The notes beneath the pieces were generated by a model. The model ran no database searches. It saw nothing but the letters and a program-made list of their open reading frames with translations, and had not been told where the DNA came from. From an uncultured archaeon A07HN63 (GTDB lineage: Archaea > Halobacteriota > Halobacteria > Halobacteriales > Haloferacaceae), in the NCBI GenBank assembly GCA_000496215.1, contig KI543196.1, positions 55,086 through 69,903 of the forward strand: DNA of 14,818 nt. The letters run 5' to 3'. Shown one piece after another: positions 7,184 to 13,400 of the stretch. The position numbers and the translations under genes were made by a program. Position 1 is the stretch's first letter; the number at the start of each line of letters is the position of its first letter.

Positions 7184-7206
7184 GGTACGTGCGGGCACAC
7201 CGTACC
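7184..7206 (+). other. Inverted repeat / hairpin
   Basis: GGTACG at 7184-7189 is matched by CGTACC at 7201-7206, and within it GTGC-gg-GCAC offers an alternative inner stem. It is the first of two hairpins in the gap before cheF. Confidence 0.55.
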
Positions 7207-7245
7207 GAACTCGGGCTGGCACAGCGCTCCGGGCACGTAGCACAG

Positions 7246-7263
7246 GGTGAGGGTAGCCTCACC
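7246..7263 (+). other. Perfect inverted repeat / hairpin
   Basis: GGTGAGG (7246-7252) and CCTCACC (7257-7263) form a 7-base perfect stem with a gtag tetraloop; a G-T pair extends it by one at each side. It lies immediately before the 16-bp repeat array. No T-tract follows, so it is not a classical terminator. Confidence 0.55.
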
Positions 7264-7266
7264 TCT

Positions 7267-7346
7267 GGGCTGTGATCAGAACGGGCTATGACGGGGACGG
7301 GCTTTGACCCGTGTGGGCTGTGACCGATACAGGCTGTGCGTACCTG
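7267..7346. repeat. Imperfect 16-bp tandem repeat, five units
   Basis: Five head-to-tail units of exactly 16 bases start at 7267, 7283, 7299, 7315 and 7331. Each starts GGGCT (AGGCT in the last), followed by a purine or T and then TGA or TGC, with a looser second half (for example gggctgtgatcagaac, gggctatgacggggac, gggctttgacccgtgt). Base 16 is the only length that keeps the GGGCT heads in phase. The repeat ends about 40 bases before the cheF start and codes for nothing visible. Confidence 0.65.
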
Positions 7347-7385
7347 CCGTAGTCGTCACGAGAGCCGGTATCAGGGCACCCACTC

Positions 7386-8252
7386 ATGACGCAAGCAGAA
7401 GAGCACCAAATTCTGGAGACGGAGGGGCAGTTCACCGTGGCGGTGAAAAACGGACAGGAACTCAGCGATTTCTCGTGGTCGGACGGGCGCATTCTGCTAT
7501 CGAACAGACGGGTTATCCTCACCAGCGATGCGGGCAACCGGACGATCACGCTGTCTGATCTCACCGGGATTTCTGGGGCGGCAGGGGCCTCGAAATCTAT
7601 CGGTGCGCTCTCGACGTATCTGAACCTGTGGCTCGGCGACGACATGATCGTCGTCTCGGCGGAAGACCACATCGAGTTCAGACGCGGGCTGTACAGCGCG
7701 CTGATCGGCGAGAGCGTGCTCAAGGCGAAACACCCGGCCGTCGAGGGCGGTGTGATTCAGGACGAACCGTGGGAACAGGCGCGGCTATCGGTCGAACCGG
7801 AAGCGCTCACGGCGACGCTGCAAAGCGGGACGCGCGTCGCGTTACAGCTCCCGGAAATCAGCAGCGTCGCCACGGAGGAGCGAACCGTTGCCGACACGAA
7901 GCGGCGTATCATCGCGGTGTCACACGCGGTCGACGGGCGGAACATCGAAACCCATCTCACCGGGCCGCCACAGACGCAGCTGTTCACGAAATCCTTTCTC
8001 AAACACGGCGAACGCGGCAACGAGATCGACGCGGATCTCGAACCCGGCGAGAAGGAAGTGCTGATGGCCCTGCACTCCGGCGTCTCGCCGTTCAAGATCC
8101 CGGAGTTTGTCGGCCGAGATGTCGACGAGGTCGAGGCGATCTACGAGCGACTCATCGACCTCGATATTCTCGACCGGGTGCGCGTCCGCAACGAGGTTAC
8201 CCTCACCTCCAGCGGTCGCAGCATCGCCAGCGACGCGATGGGCGATCAGTGA
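7386..8252 (+). CDS. cheF: CheF-type chemotaxis adaptor protein
   Basis: This 288-residue soluble protein matches the archaeal CheF family, which connects the Che signalling proteins (CheY, CheC, CheD) to the archaellum motor and is needed for direction switching in Halobacterium. The N-terminal two-thirds is beta-rich with SWSDGRILLSNRRVILTSDAGNRTITLSDLTGI and YLNLWLGDDMIVVSAEDH. The C-terminal part (about 220-288) is helical, LEPGEKEVLMALHSGVSPFKIPEFVGRD then VEAIYERLIDLDILDRVRVRNEVTLTSSG, a winged-helix-like unit. It is a stand-alone gene here: no che, arl or fla gene lies in this window, whereas cheF usually sits within the che cluster. The ATG at 7386 is the first good start. No clear TATA box lies at leaderless distance, so a longer leader may be used. 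Confidence 0.85.
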   Translation: MTQAEEHQILETEGQFTVAVKNGQELSDFSWSDGRILLSNRRVILTSDAGNRTITLSDLTGISGAAGASKSIGALSTYLNLWLGDDMIVVSAEDHIEFRRGLYSALIGESVLKAKHPAVEGGVIQDEPWEQARLSVEPEALTATLQSGTRVALQLPEISSVATEERTVADTKRRIIAVSHAVDGRNIETHLTGPPQTQLFTKSFLKHGERGNEIDADLEPGEKEVLMALHSGVSPFKIPEFVGRDVDEVEAIYERLIDLDILDRVRVRNEVTLTSSGRSIASDAMGDQ

Positions 8253-8291
8253 TATCCAATCGCCGCTATCGCAGCCGTCTCACCGCCCCGG

Positions 8292-9555
8292 TCAGCCGAA
8301 GGCGTCCAGTCCGGCCTGTCTCCCTGCGGCGAGCGTCGATTTCCGCCGCAGGTCCCCGAGGCTCACCGGCAGGTGGTCGGCGATTTCGACGACAGCGTCG
8401 TCGAACGTTTCGCTGACGGCGTGGTCGCCGTCGAACGCGTGCCGGATCGCTTCTCTCACCTGCCAGACGCCGACCGGCCCCCAGTAATCGTCGGAGACGT
8501 GCCGGAGGACGAGGGCCTTTGCCTGCCGGTCGATGGAGTCGAGATATTCGAGGACGGCCAGCCGCGCGGCGTAGTACGCGCCTGCCGTCTCCTCGACGTA
8601 GTTCGTGCGACCGCCGTTGCCCTCGTAATCGCTGGCGAGCCAGACGCCCGCGGTCGGATCGGGGTTCCAGACGCTACCGGGGGCTTTGAACTCGACGAGT
8701 TCGAACTCCCACTGCCCCGGGCGCGAGGACGATCCAGAAGCTGTTGCCCAGATACTCGTTGTGCCAGACCGACACCGTATCGACGCTCGTGGCGTTGCGC
8801 TGGGAGCCGCGCACGTACTGGCCGACGGTGTCGTCGACGGCGGTGATCGACCACCGCGTCGGCACGAGCCGCCGGTTCTCGCGCTTGCCGAGTGCGCCCG
8901 CCGAGAGGATCGTGTTGATCTCGTAGACATCGAACCCGCGATTGTAGAGGTAGTTCATCGCCCCCGTCGCCCGCCAGTCGTCGTCCTCGAGCGTCTTTTT
9001 CACGGGTCGCGGGACGTGTGGGTTCTCGGTCAGCGTCGCGTCGTTCGCTCGCGCCCGTGGGCCGGTCGGGGCCGACACGTCGTCGACGCTGTCGGCGAGA
9101 TCGAGTTCGGGAGTTCCGTCGAGTCCAACTTCGATCCCGACCGGTCGATCCGCAAGGGCGACCTCGCGCTGGACGCCGAGAAACCCCTCCCACGTGTCGT
9201 GGACGTTGGTCTCGACGGGCGCGGTCTGACTCGCGTTGAGCAGGGAGGTGCGGCGTTCGAACACGTCGCCGATGCTGACGCCCTCCTCGTACCACGCGCC
9301 GTCGGTGACGAACTGGCCGGCGTCGTTCTCGTTGCCGACCGGCGAGAGCAACCCGGTCGAGACGTTCGGGTAGCCCGCGCGGCCGACGAAAATGGAGGGG
9401 GAGACGCTACCGACGGCATCGCCGCCGCTGATCTCGGCGAACTGATCGCCGACGCCGTCGAGCCGGTCGAGAATCTCGTAGGATTTCTCGTCGGCGAGGC
9501 GACGACGCTCGGCGCGTTCGTCCCGCTCGATCTCGATGAACTCCGAAAGCCGCAT
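8292..9555 (-). pseudogene. nreA: DNA repair protein NreA, interrupted by a single-base frameshift
   Basis: The minus strand encodes an Nre-family repair protein in two frames. The first part (9555 to 8716) gives MRLSEFIEIERDERAERRRLADEKSYEILD and the conserved VSPSIFVGRAGYPNVSTGLLSPVG, PTGPRARANDATLTENPHVPR, and RRLVPTRWSITAVDDTVGQYVRG. It reads on to WIVLAPG (residue 280) and then into nonsense, ending at 8674. The second frame continues QWEFELVEFKAPGSVWNPDP, ETAGAYYAARLAVLEYL and VLRHVSDDYWGPVGVWQVREA to a stop at 8292. Deleting one G from the GGGG run (8715-8718) restores a 420-residue protein, the usual length. The C-terminus ends QAGLDAFG, a PCNA-interaction (PIP-like, QxxLxxF) motif as known for Nre proteins, which act with UvrABC-type repair in Haloferax. 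Both halves look free of decay, so a sequencing or assembly error or a very recent mutation fits best. A TATA-like box (caatatt, about 9585-9591) stands 33 bases upstream. Confidence 0.85.
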
Positions 9556-9584
9556 CTATGCGAAGTTGCGGTGGGCGGCGGTTT

Positions 9585-9591
9585 CAATATT
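9585..9591 (-). promoter_or_regulatory. TATA-like box of nreA
   Basis: On the minus strand the sequence AATATTG lies about 33 bases before the nreA ATG at 9555, in the 66-base gap after the TFB gene. nreA could therefore be expressed from its own promoter with a very short leader, besides any read-through from tfb. Confidence 0.4.
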
Positions 9592-9621
9592 CGGTCGACG
9601 AGGAGGCCCGAGAACAGTCGC

Positions 9622-10584
9622 TCAGGTCGGAATGCCCATCGCCTCGATCTGTTCCTGATACCGGTTGCGGATCGTGACCTCGGTCACCTGTGCCACGTCG
9701 GCGACCTCGCGCTGGGTCTTCTTCTCGTTGCAGAGCAGTGACGCAGCGTAGATCGCGGCGGCCGCGAAGCCGGTCGGCGACTTGCCGGAGAGCAGCCCCT
9801 GCTCGGCGGTCGTGTCGATGATCTCCTTGGCCTTCGCCTGTACTTCTTCGCTAAGCTGGAGTTGTGACGAAAAGCGGGGGACGTACTTCTTCGGGTCGAC
9901 GGGTCGCATTTCGAGACCGAGTTCCTGTGAGATGTAGCGGTAGGTCCGGCCGATCTCCTTGCGCTCGACTCGGGAGACCTCGGCGATCTCTTCGAGGCTG
10001 CGCGGGATGCCCTCCTTTCGACACGCGGCGTACAGGACAGCCGTCGAGACGCCCTCGATAGAGCGGCCGCGGATCAGATCCTCGTTGAGCGCGCGCCGGT
10101 AGATCACCGAGGCAACTTCGCGTACAGATCGGGGGACCCCGATCGCACTCGCCATGCGGTCGATCTCGCTGAGCGCGAACTGCAGGTTGCGTTCGCCGGC
10201 GTCTTTCGTCCGGATTCGTTCCTGCCACTTCCGGAGCCGGTGCATCTGGCTCCGTTTTTCCGACGACAGCGACCGGCCGTAGGCGTCCTTGTTCTGCCAG
10301 TCGATGGTCGTCGTCAGCCCCTTGTCGTGCATCGTCTTCGTCGTCGGTGCACCGACGCGGGATTTTTCCTGTCGCTCCGAATGGTTGAACGCTCGCCACT
10401 CCGGTCCACGGTCGATCTGGTCCTCCTCAAGTATCAGCCCCGTGGGCTCGTGAATCAATTCGTCGTCGGCCGTCCGCTTGACATCGTCGGGATCGACATT
10501 GTCAAGATCAATGTCTTCCTCCGTTTCTTCCGTTGTTTCCTGCTGGGGCTCTCGGTTTGACCGCTGACGGTTGGACCGGCTCAT
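9622..10584 (-). CDS. tfb: Transcription initiation factor IIB paralogue lacking the zinc-ribbon cysteines
   Basis: This 320-residue protein is a TFB, the archaeal TFIIB that bridges TBP-bound promoters and RNA polymerase. The B-reader region is intact: DRGPEWRAFNHSERQEKSRVGAPTT and then TTTIDWQNKDAYG. Two cyclin-like repeats follow, with VREVASVIYRRAL and RSIEGVSTAVLYAACRKEGIPRSLEEIAEVSRV in the first, SPTGFAAAAIYAASLL and TQREVADVAQVTEVTIRNRYQEQ (recognition helix) in the second. The N-terminal zinc ribbon, normally CxxC...CxxC, has no cysteine: the four ligand positions appear to be D26, N29, H45 and T48, though the flanking LIHEPTGLILEEDQIDRG keeps the ribbon's pattern. The only two cysteines of the protein are in the cyclin folds. 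Haloarchaea carry several TFB paralogues, and this one probably tunes a promoter subset. It runs toward nreA in the same direction. Confidence 0.93.
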   Translation of the reverse strand: MSRSNRQRSNREPQQETTEETEEDIDLDNVDPDDVKRTADDELIHEPTGLILEEDQIDRGPEWRAFNHSERQEKSRVGAPTTKTMHDKGLTTTIDWQNKDAYGRSLSSEKRSQMHRLRKWQERIRTKDAGERNLQFALSEIDRMASAIGVPRSVREVASVIYRRALNEDLIRGRSIEGVSTAVLYAACRKEGIPRSLEEIAEVSRVERKEIGRTYRYISQELGLEMRPVDPKKYVPRFSSQLQLSEEVQAKAKEIIDTTAEQGLLSGKSPTGFAAAAIYAASLLCNEKKTQREVADVAQVTEVTIRNRYQEQIEAMGIPT

Positions 10585-10601
10585 TACACTTATATGGTTG
10601 T

Positions 10602-10619
10602 CAATAACATATTGTTAAA
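10602..10619 (-). promoter_or_regulatory. TATA-like box and palindrome of the tfb promoter
   Basis: On the minus strand TTTAACAATATG lies about 30 bases before the tfb ATG at 10584, and CAATA-tgt-TATTG (10602-10614) is a perfect 5-base-arm palindrome overlapping it. A TATA box at this distance gives a leaderless transcript. The palindrome may be an autoregulatory site or a chance consequence of AT-richness. The region between here and rnhA (10585-10725) holds only promoters. Confidence 0.45.
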
Positions 10620-10689
10620 TGTTTCGTGGTAACTGTTCACACGGACCGGTATCTGCGCCACCCGTATCGCCGTCGCACACGCCGAGAGC

Positions 10690-10700
10690 GAATTAGCTTT
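10690..10700 (+). promoter_or_regulatory. TATA-like box of rnhA
   Basis: The AT-rich sequence gaattagcttt lies about 30 bases before the rnhA ATG at 10726, a leaderless-type spacing. Confidence 0.4.
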
Positions 10701-10725
10701 CCCGCCGGCTATCCAAGACAGCGGT

Positions 10726-11316
10726 ATGCCGACGATCACGTGCGATCCCGCGGCGGCCGCCGACCGCCTCCAGGCCGCGGGGGTCAGTATCGACGCCGGC
10801 AACACCGCCCACGAGCAGTGGCGGGCCGAGCGCGGCGACGCGGTCGCCGTCGCCTACGACGAGAAGGTCGTCGTGCAGGGGGCCGATCCGAGCGATCTGA
10901 CGCTCCTGCTCGACGACGGTCCCGACCGCGCACACGTCTACTTCGACGGGGCCTGCCGCGGTAACCCCGGCCCGGCCGCCGTCGGCTGGGTACTCGTCAC
11001 GAGTGACGGCATCGCCGCCGACGGCGGCCAGCGAATCGGCGAGACCACGAACAACGACGCCGAGTATCAGGCCCTGCTCCGCGCGCTGGAGGCGGCCCGC
11101 GATCTCGGGGCCAGCGAGATCGACGTGCGCGGCGACAGCGAACTAATCGTCAAACAGGTTCGCGGCGAGTACGACACGAACGAACCGACGCTGCGGGAAC
11201 GACGCGTCCGGGTCCGGGAACTCCTGACCGAGTTCGACCGCTGGTCGATCGAACACGTTCCCCGCGAGGTCAACGAACGCGCCGACGAACTCGCAACCGA
11301 GGCTCTCGATGACTGA
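10726..11316 (+). CDS. rnhA: Ribonuclease HI
   Basis: This 196-residue enzyme cuts the RNA strand of RNA-DNA hybrids, helping remove R-loops and primer RNA. The RNase H fold occupies residues about 68-196. All four metal-binding acids are present: D74 in YFDGACRGNPGPAA, E113 in NNDAEYQALLRALEAA, D137 in VRGDSELIVKQVRGEY, and D187 in NERADELATEAL. The N-terminal 65 residues form an extra domain (ITCDPAAAADRLQAAGVSI through VVVQGADPSDLTLLL) seen in haloarchaeal RNase HI but not in the short bacterial enzymes; it is not the usual hybrid-binding domain as far as I can see. The gene overlaps the downstream DUF7108 gene by 8 bases (ATGACTGA), so the two are translationally coupled. The ATG at 10726 has a TATA-like box about 30 bases upstream. 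Confidence 0.95.
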   Translation: MPTITCDPAAAADRLQAAGVSIDAGNTAHEQWRAERGDAVAVAYDEKVVVQGADPSDLTLLLDDGPDRAHVYFDGACRGNPGPAAVGWVLVTSDGIAADGGQRIGETTNNDAEYQALLRALEAARDLGASEIDVRGDSELIVKQVRGEYDTNEPTLRERRVRVRELLTEFDRWSIEHVPREVNERADELATEALDD

Positions 11317-12052
11317 TTCACCACCAACCGATCACTCGATGTCAGAAGAAACCGAGGAATCGACCGACGGTATCGAAACCGAGACAGCCGAGACAGGCGG
11401 ATCGACCGATGTTGCCGACGCGACCGATGCTGTCGACGCGACCGATGCTGCTGACGTGACCGATGCTGCCGACTCAAGCGACGACGCTGATTCGTCGCTG
11501 CCGCTGCCGGAACCGGTCGTCGACGAGGCCGAACGGCTGACCCGACTGGCCCGCGAGACCGCCGGCGACGAGGCGGCGACCTACCGGGAGGCACGGGCCG
11601 ACACGCTCGACGGTCACGGCTACACGGCGCGTGTGCGCGACGAGGACGAGACGCTCGTGCTGTACCCCGACGCGTGGCTCGATGGCGATACCGTCCGTAT
11701 GGAGCGGGTCGACGACACCGACCGCGCCGTCGAGGTTCCGCTGTCGGCGGCGACCGGCGAGGGTACGTGGACCGATATCGAGGCGCACAACGCCGACATC
11801 GTCGACCGCGTCGCCGACGCGTACGGCAAGCCTCACGCCGCCAACGCCCGTGCCTTCGCGGACTTCATGGGTAACCACTACCTCATGCGAATGGATGCGG
11901 CGACGGCCGACCACTGTCGGGAGTTTCTCGAGGAGTATTTTCCGCGCAACGCGTGGGCGTCGGCCGCACAGCAAGACGCCGTCGATACCTCTCTGGAGTA
12001 CGTCTTCGCTGTTGCCGAGGCTGACTATCCGCTAGCGGAGTCGGCCGAATAA
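11309..12052 (+). CDS. DUF7108 family protein ('rnhA operon protein')
   Basis: This protein of up to 247 residues is coupled to rnhA, whose stop overlaps its ATG at 11309. A second ATG at 11339 (MSEETEEST) is an alternative start giving 237 residues. The first 65 residues are low-complexity and acidic, with a repeated DATDA/V motif. The conserved part (about 68-247) is VVDEAERLTRLARETAGDEAATYREARADTLDGHGYTARVRDEDETLVLYPDAWLDGDTVRM, then HAANARAFADFMGNHYLMRMDAATADHCREFLEEYFPRNAWASAAQQDAVDTSLEYVF. I recognise the haloarchaeal family found next to rnhA. The conserved R-x-AD-x-L-x-HGYTARVRDEDETLVLYP core suggests a beta-sandwich, but the function is unknown and no catalytic set is obvious. It may assist RNase HI. 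Confidence 0.8.
   Translation: MTDSPPTDHSMSEETEESTDGIETETAETGGSTDVADATDAVDATDAADVTDAADSSDDADSSLPLPEPVVDEAERLTRLARETAGDEAATYREARADTLDGHGYTARVRDEDETLVLYPDAWLDGDTVRMERVDDTDRAVEVPLSAATGEGTWTDIEAHNADIVDRVADAYGKPHAANARAFADFMGNHYLMRMDAATADHCREFLEEYFPRNAWASAAQQDAVDTSLEYVFAVAEADYPLAESAE
11404..11475 (+). repeat. 18-bp in-frame tandem repeat in the DUF7108 gene, four units
   Basis: Four 18-base units, gaccgatgttgccgacgc and three near copies (11404, 11422, 11440, 11458), encode the repeated T-D-A/V-A/V-D-A in the disordered acidic N-terminus. The unit is a whole number of codons, so copy number can change without shifting the frame. Confidence 0.85.
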
Positions 12053-12071
12053 AACGAAACGATGGAGGTAG

Positions 12072-12425
12072 TTAGTTGTCGATCAGGTCACGAACGTCTG
12101 CTGCCCGGTCCTCGTTCGTGACGAACTTCGAGAGCGACCACTCGAACTGATCGATGATGGCGTTGTACCCGGCCGACGTGATGTCGTACTCGTTGGTTCG
12201 CTTGTCGAGTTCGCTCTTCTCGACGAGCTCCTGCTCGACGAGGTCGTCGAGGTTCGGATACAGCCGTCCGTGGTTCACTTCAGTGCCGTAGTACGATTCG
12301 AGTTCTCGCTTGATCGCAAGCCCGTACCGGGGTTCTTCCGCGAGGATCAACAGAATGTTCTGTTGGAACGCGGTGAGATCACGCGCCAGCCCCGAACCGT
12401 CACTAATTGATTGTGCCTCTGACAT
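12072..12425 (-). CDS. PadR-type winged-helix transcriptional regulator
   Basis: This 117-residue DNA-binding protein is mostly one winged helix-turn-helix. LTAFQQNILLILAEEPRYGLAIKRELESYYG gives the first helices, EVNHGRLYPNLDDLVEQELVEKSE the recognition helix and wing, and DKRTNEYDITSAGYNAIIDQF the C-terminal strand and helix. The GRLYP-L-L sequence is the PadR signature. Start choice: another in-frame ATG lies at 12437, but a TATA-like box (minus strand TTAAATA, 12452-12458) predicts transcription from about 12429, so the ATG at 12425 gives a leaderless transcript and is preferred. The gene is convergent with the DUF7108 gene, with 19 bases between stops, and divergent from ppa. The effector and target genes are unknown; the nearby palindromes are candidates for its own operator. 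Confidence 0.88.
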   Translation of the reverse strand: MSEAQSISDGSGLARDLTAFQQNILLILAEEPRYGLAIKRELESYYGTEVNHGRLYPNLDDLVEQELVEKSELDKRTNEYDITSAGYNAIIDQFEWSLSKFVTNEDRAADVRDLIDN

Positions 12426-12534
12426 AGGCAGTAACATGTTGGTTGTCTACCTATTTAATCGTTTGCAAATCCCGTATATCGGCCCGTACAGCCGCTGATA
12501 ATCGGGAAATACTACCAGAGAATACGCCATCCAT

Positions 12535-12553
12535 TCAAATATAGTATATTTGA
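12535..12553. promoter_or_regulatory. Perfect 19-bp palindrome, candidate operator
   Basis: TCAAATATA-G-TATATTTGA is a perfect 9-base-arm palindrome around a single base. It lies about 110 bases upstream of the padR start and about 180 upstream of ppa. Such long perfect symmetry is very rare by chance in high-GC DNA. Candidate binders are the PadR-type protein, an Lrp/TrmB-like regulator, or a nucleoid protein; none is shown. Confidence 0.6.
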
Positions 12554-12564
12554 TACGCTCTCGT

Positions 12565-12581
12565 TCGTCTATATCAGACGA
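12565..12581. promoter_or_regulatory. Second short palindrome
   Basis: TCGTCT-atatc-AGACGA has perfect 6-base arms, 12 bases after the 19-bp palindrome. It may be a second site for the same or another regulator. Confidence 0.35.
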
Positions 12582-12701
12582 TTTCTCTATCCGTTCGCCC
12601 ACTCGGGCAGACCCATCGACTCGTTCGTGCATACGCCCTGCGCGCCTTGTTCGCACCCACCTGTCAGCCCTCGCCGTACCCGGACGATGGTCGTCCCGAA
12701 A

Positions 12702-12711
12702 GTGTTTTTGG
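12702..12711 (+). promoter_or_regulatory. TATA-like box of ppa
   Basis: The sequence gtgtttttgg is centred about 30 bases before the ppa ATG at 12737. It supports that ATG and a leaderless or very short-leader transcript. Confidence 0.4.
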
Positions 12712-12736
12712 CCGGGTTTCAGAAGCCTACGCACAC

Positions 12737-13267
12737 ATGACGAATCTCTGGAAGGATATCGAGGCGGGCCCTGACGCGCCCGAAACGATCCACGCCGTCG
12801 TGGAGTGTCTCAAGGGCGAACGGAACAAATACGAGTACGACAAGGATATTCCGGCCGTCGTGCTCGACCGCGTGCTCCACTCGAACGTTCACTACCCCTC
12901 CGACTACGGGTTCATTCCGCGAACGTGGTACGACGACGACGACCCGCTCGACGTGCTCGTGCTGGTCGAGGATCAGACGTTCCCCGGCTGTGTCATCGAG
13001 GCCCGCCCCGTCGCGCTGATGGGGATGGACGACGGCGGCGAGAAAGACGACAAGGTCATCGCCGTCCCGGATGAGGATCCACGGTACGACCACATCGACG
13101 ACCTCGACGACATCACCGAACAGACGAAAGCCGAGATCGGCGAGTTCTTCGATACCTACAAAAATCTTGAGGAGGGCAAAGCGGCCGAAACGCTGGGCTG
13201 GGAGGACAAACAGGCCGCCCTCGACGCGATTGAGCACAGCCAGGATCTCTACGACGAGAAATTCTGA
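12737..13267 (+). CDS. ppa: Inorganic pyrophosphatase (family I, soluble)
   Basis: This 176-residue cytoplasmic enzyme hydrolyses pyrophosphate and so pulls forward nucleic-acid and activated-intermediate synthesis. The family I landmarks are clear: ERNKYEYDKD, YPSDYGFIPRTWY (Y53, Y57) and the DDDPLDV metal-binding signature (D67, D69, D72), followed by EDPRYDHIDDLDDI and the C-terminal EIGEFFDTYKNLEEGK. All expected residues are present and the length is normal. The ATG at 12737 (MTNLWKDIEAG) is chosen because an in-frame upstream extension to 12647 would run through the promoter and has unrelated composition; a T-rich box (gtgtttttgg, 12702-12711) lies about 30 bases before this ATG. It is encoded alone in the plus direction. 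Confidence 0.96.
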   Translation: MTNLWKDIEAGPDAPETIHAVVECLKGERNKYEYDKDIPAVVLDRVLHSNVHYPSDYGFIPRTWYDDDDPLDVLVLVEDQTFPGCVIEARPVALMGMDDGGEKDDKVIAVPDEDPRYDHIDDLDDITEQTKAEIGEFFDTYKNLEEGKAAETLGWEDKQAALDAIEHSQDLYDEKF

Positions 13268-13400
13268 CGGCCTCGCTGTCGCAGAACTCTCCTGCTGGCC
13301 GCTATCGACCGGCTATGCACACGAAGCATACCGGCACAGCCGCGGATGTGTTATGCGCATGGGTAATTATTTCAGTGTACGCCGTGAAGAATCGTGTACA

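Larger units (their letters stand above)
7125..7385. other. Non-coding structured region before cheF, possible leader or small RNA
   Basis: This 261-base gap has no convincing ORF. It begins with AT-rich DNA (ttttatttgc at 7139, tatacagttttagtta at 7159-7174) that could supply a TATA box. It continues with a hairpin GGTACG/CGTACC (7184-7206), a second hairpin GGTGAGG-gtag-CCTCACC (7246-7263), and a run of imperfect 16-base repeats (7267-7346). A transcript starting near 7180-7195 would place both hairpins and the repeats in a leader of about 200 bases for cheF, or could be a separate RNA. No T-tract follows, which favours a leader. The hairpins are visible; the RNA is inferred. Confidence 0.4.
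12426..12736. other. 311-bp AT-rich intergenic region between padR and ppa
   Basis: No convincing gene lies here. The middle (about 12440-12600) is far more AT-rich than its surroundings and holds a padR TATA-like box, a perfect 19-bp palindrome (12535-12553), and a smaller palindrome TCGTCT-atatc-AGACGA (12565-12581). The right end holds the ppa promoter. A reading frame on the minus strand (12447-12734) is open, but its composition is unlike the real genes and its start overlaps the ppa promoter. Confidence 0.6.

Noticed and set aside
6231..7262. Open frame on the minus strand opposite the DUF5789 and DUF302 genes
   Set aside because: Its composition is unlike the real genes and both opposite genes are recognisable.
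7125..7385. tRNA or CRISPR array before cheF
   Set aside because: No cloverleaf with a T-loop could be drawn. The 16-bp repeats are too short and directly abutting, with no spacers.
8715..8718. Programmed frameshifting in nreA
   Set aside because: A plain GGGG run with no slippery heptamer or pseudoknot that I can see, and Nre proteins are normally encoded in one frame. An error or mutation is simpler.
8686..9741. Open frame on the plus strand opposite nreA and the end of tfb
   Set aside because: It is a shadow of the repair gene, crosses a gene boundary, and has no recognisable domain.
12447..12734. Minus-strand frame of 95 residues between padR and ppa
   Set aside because: Arg-rich first half, crosses the promoter region and the palindromes, and matches nothing I know. 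The AT-rich part cannot be trusted as coding.
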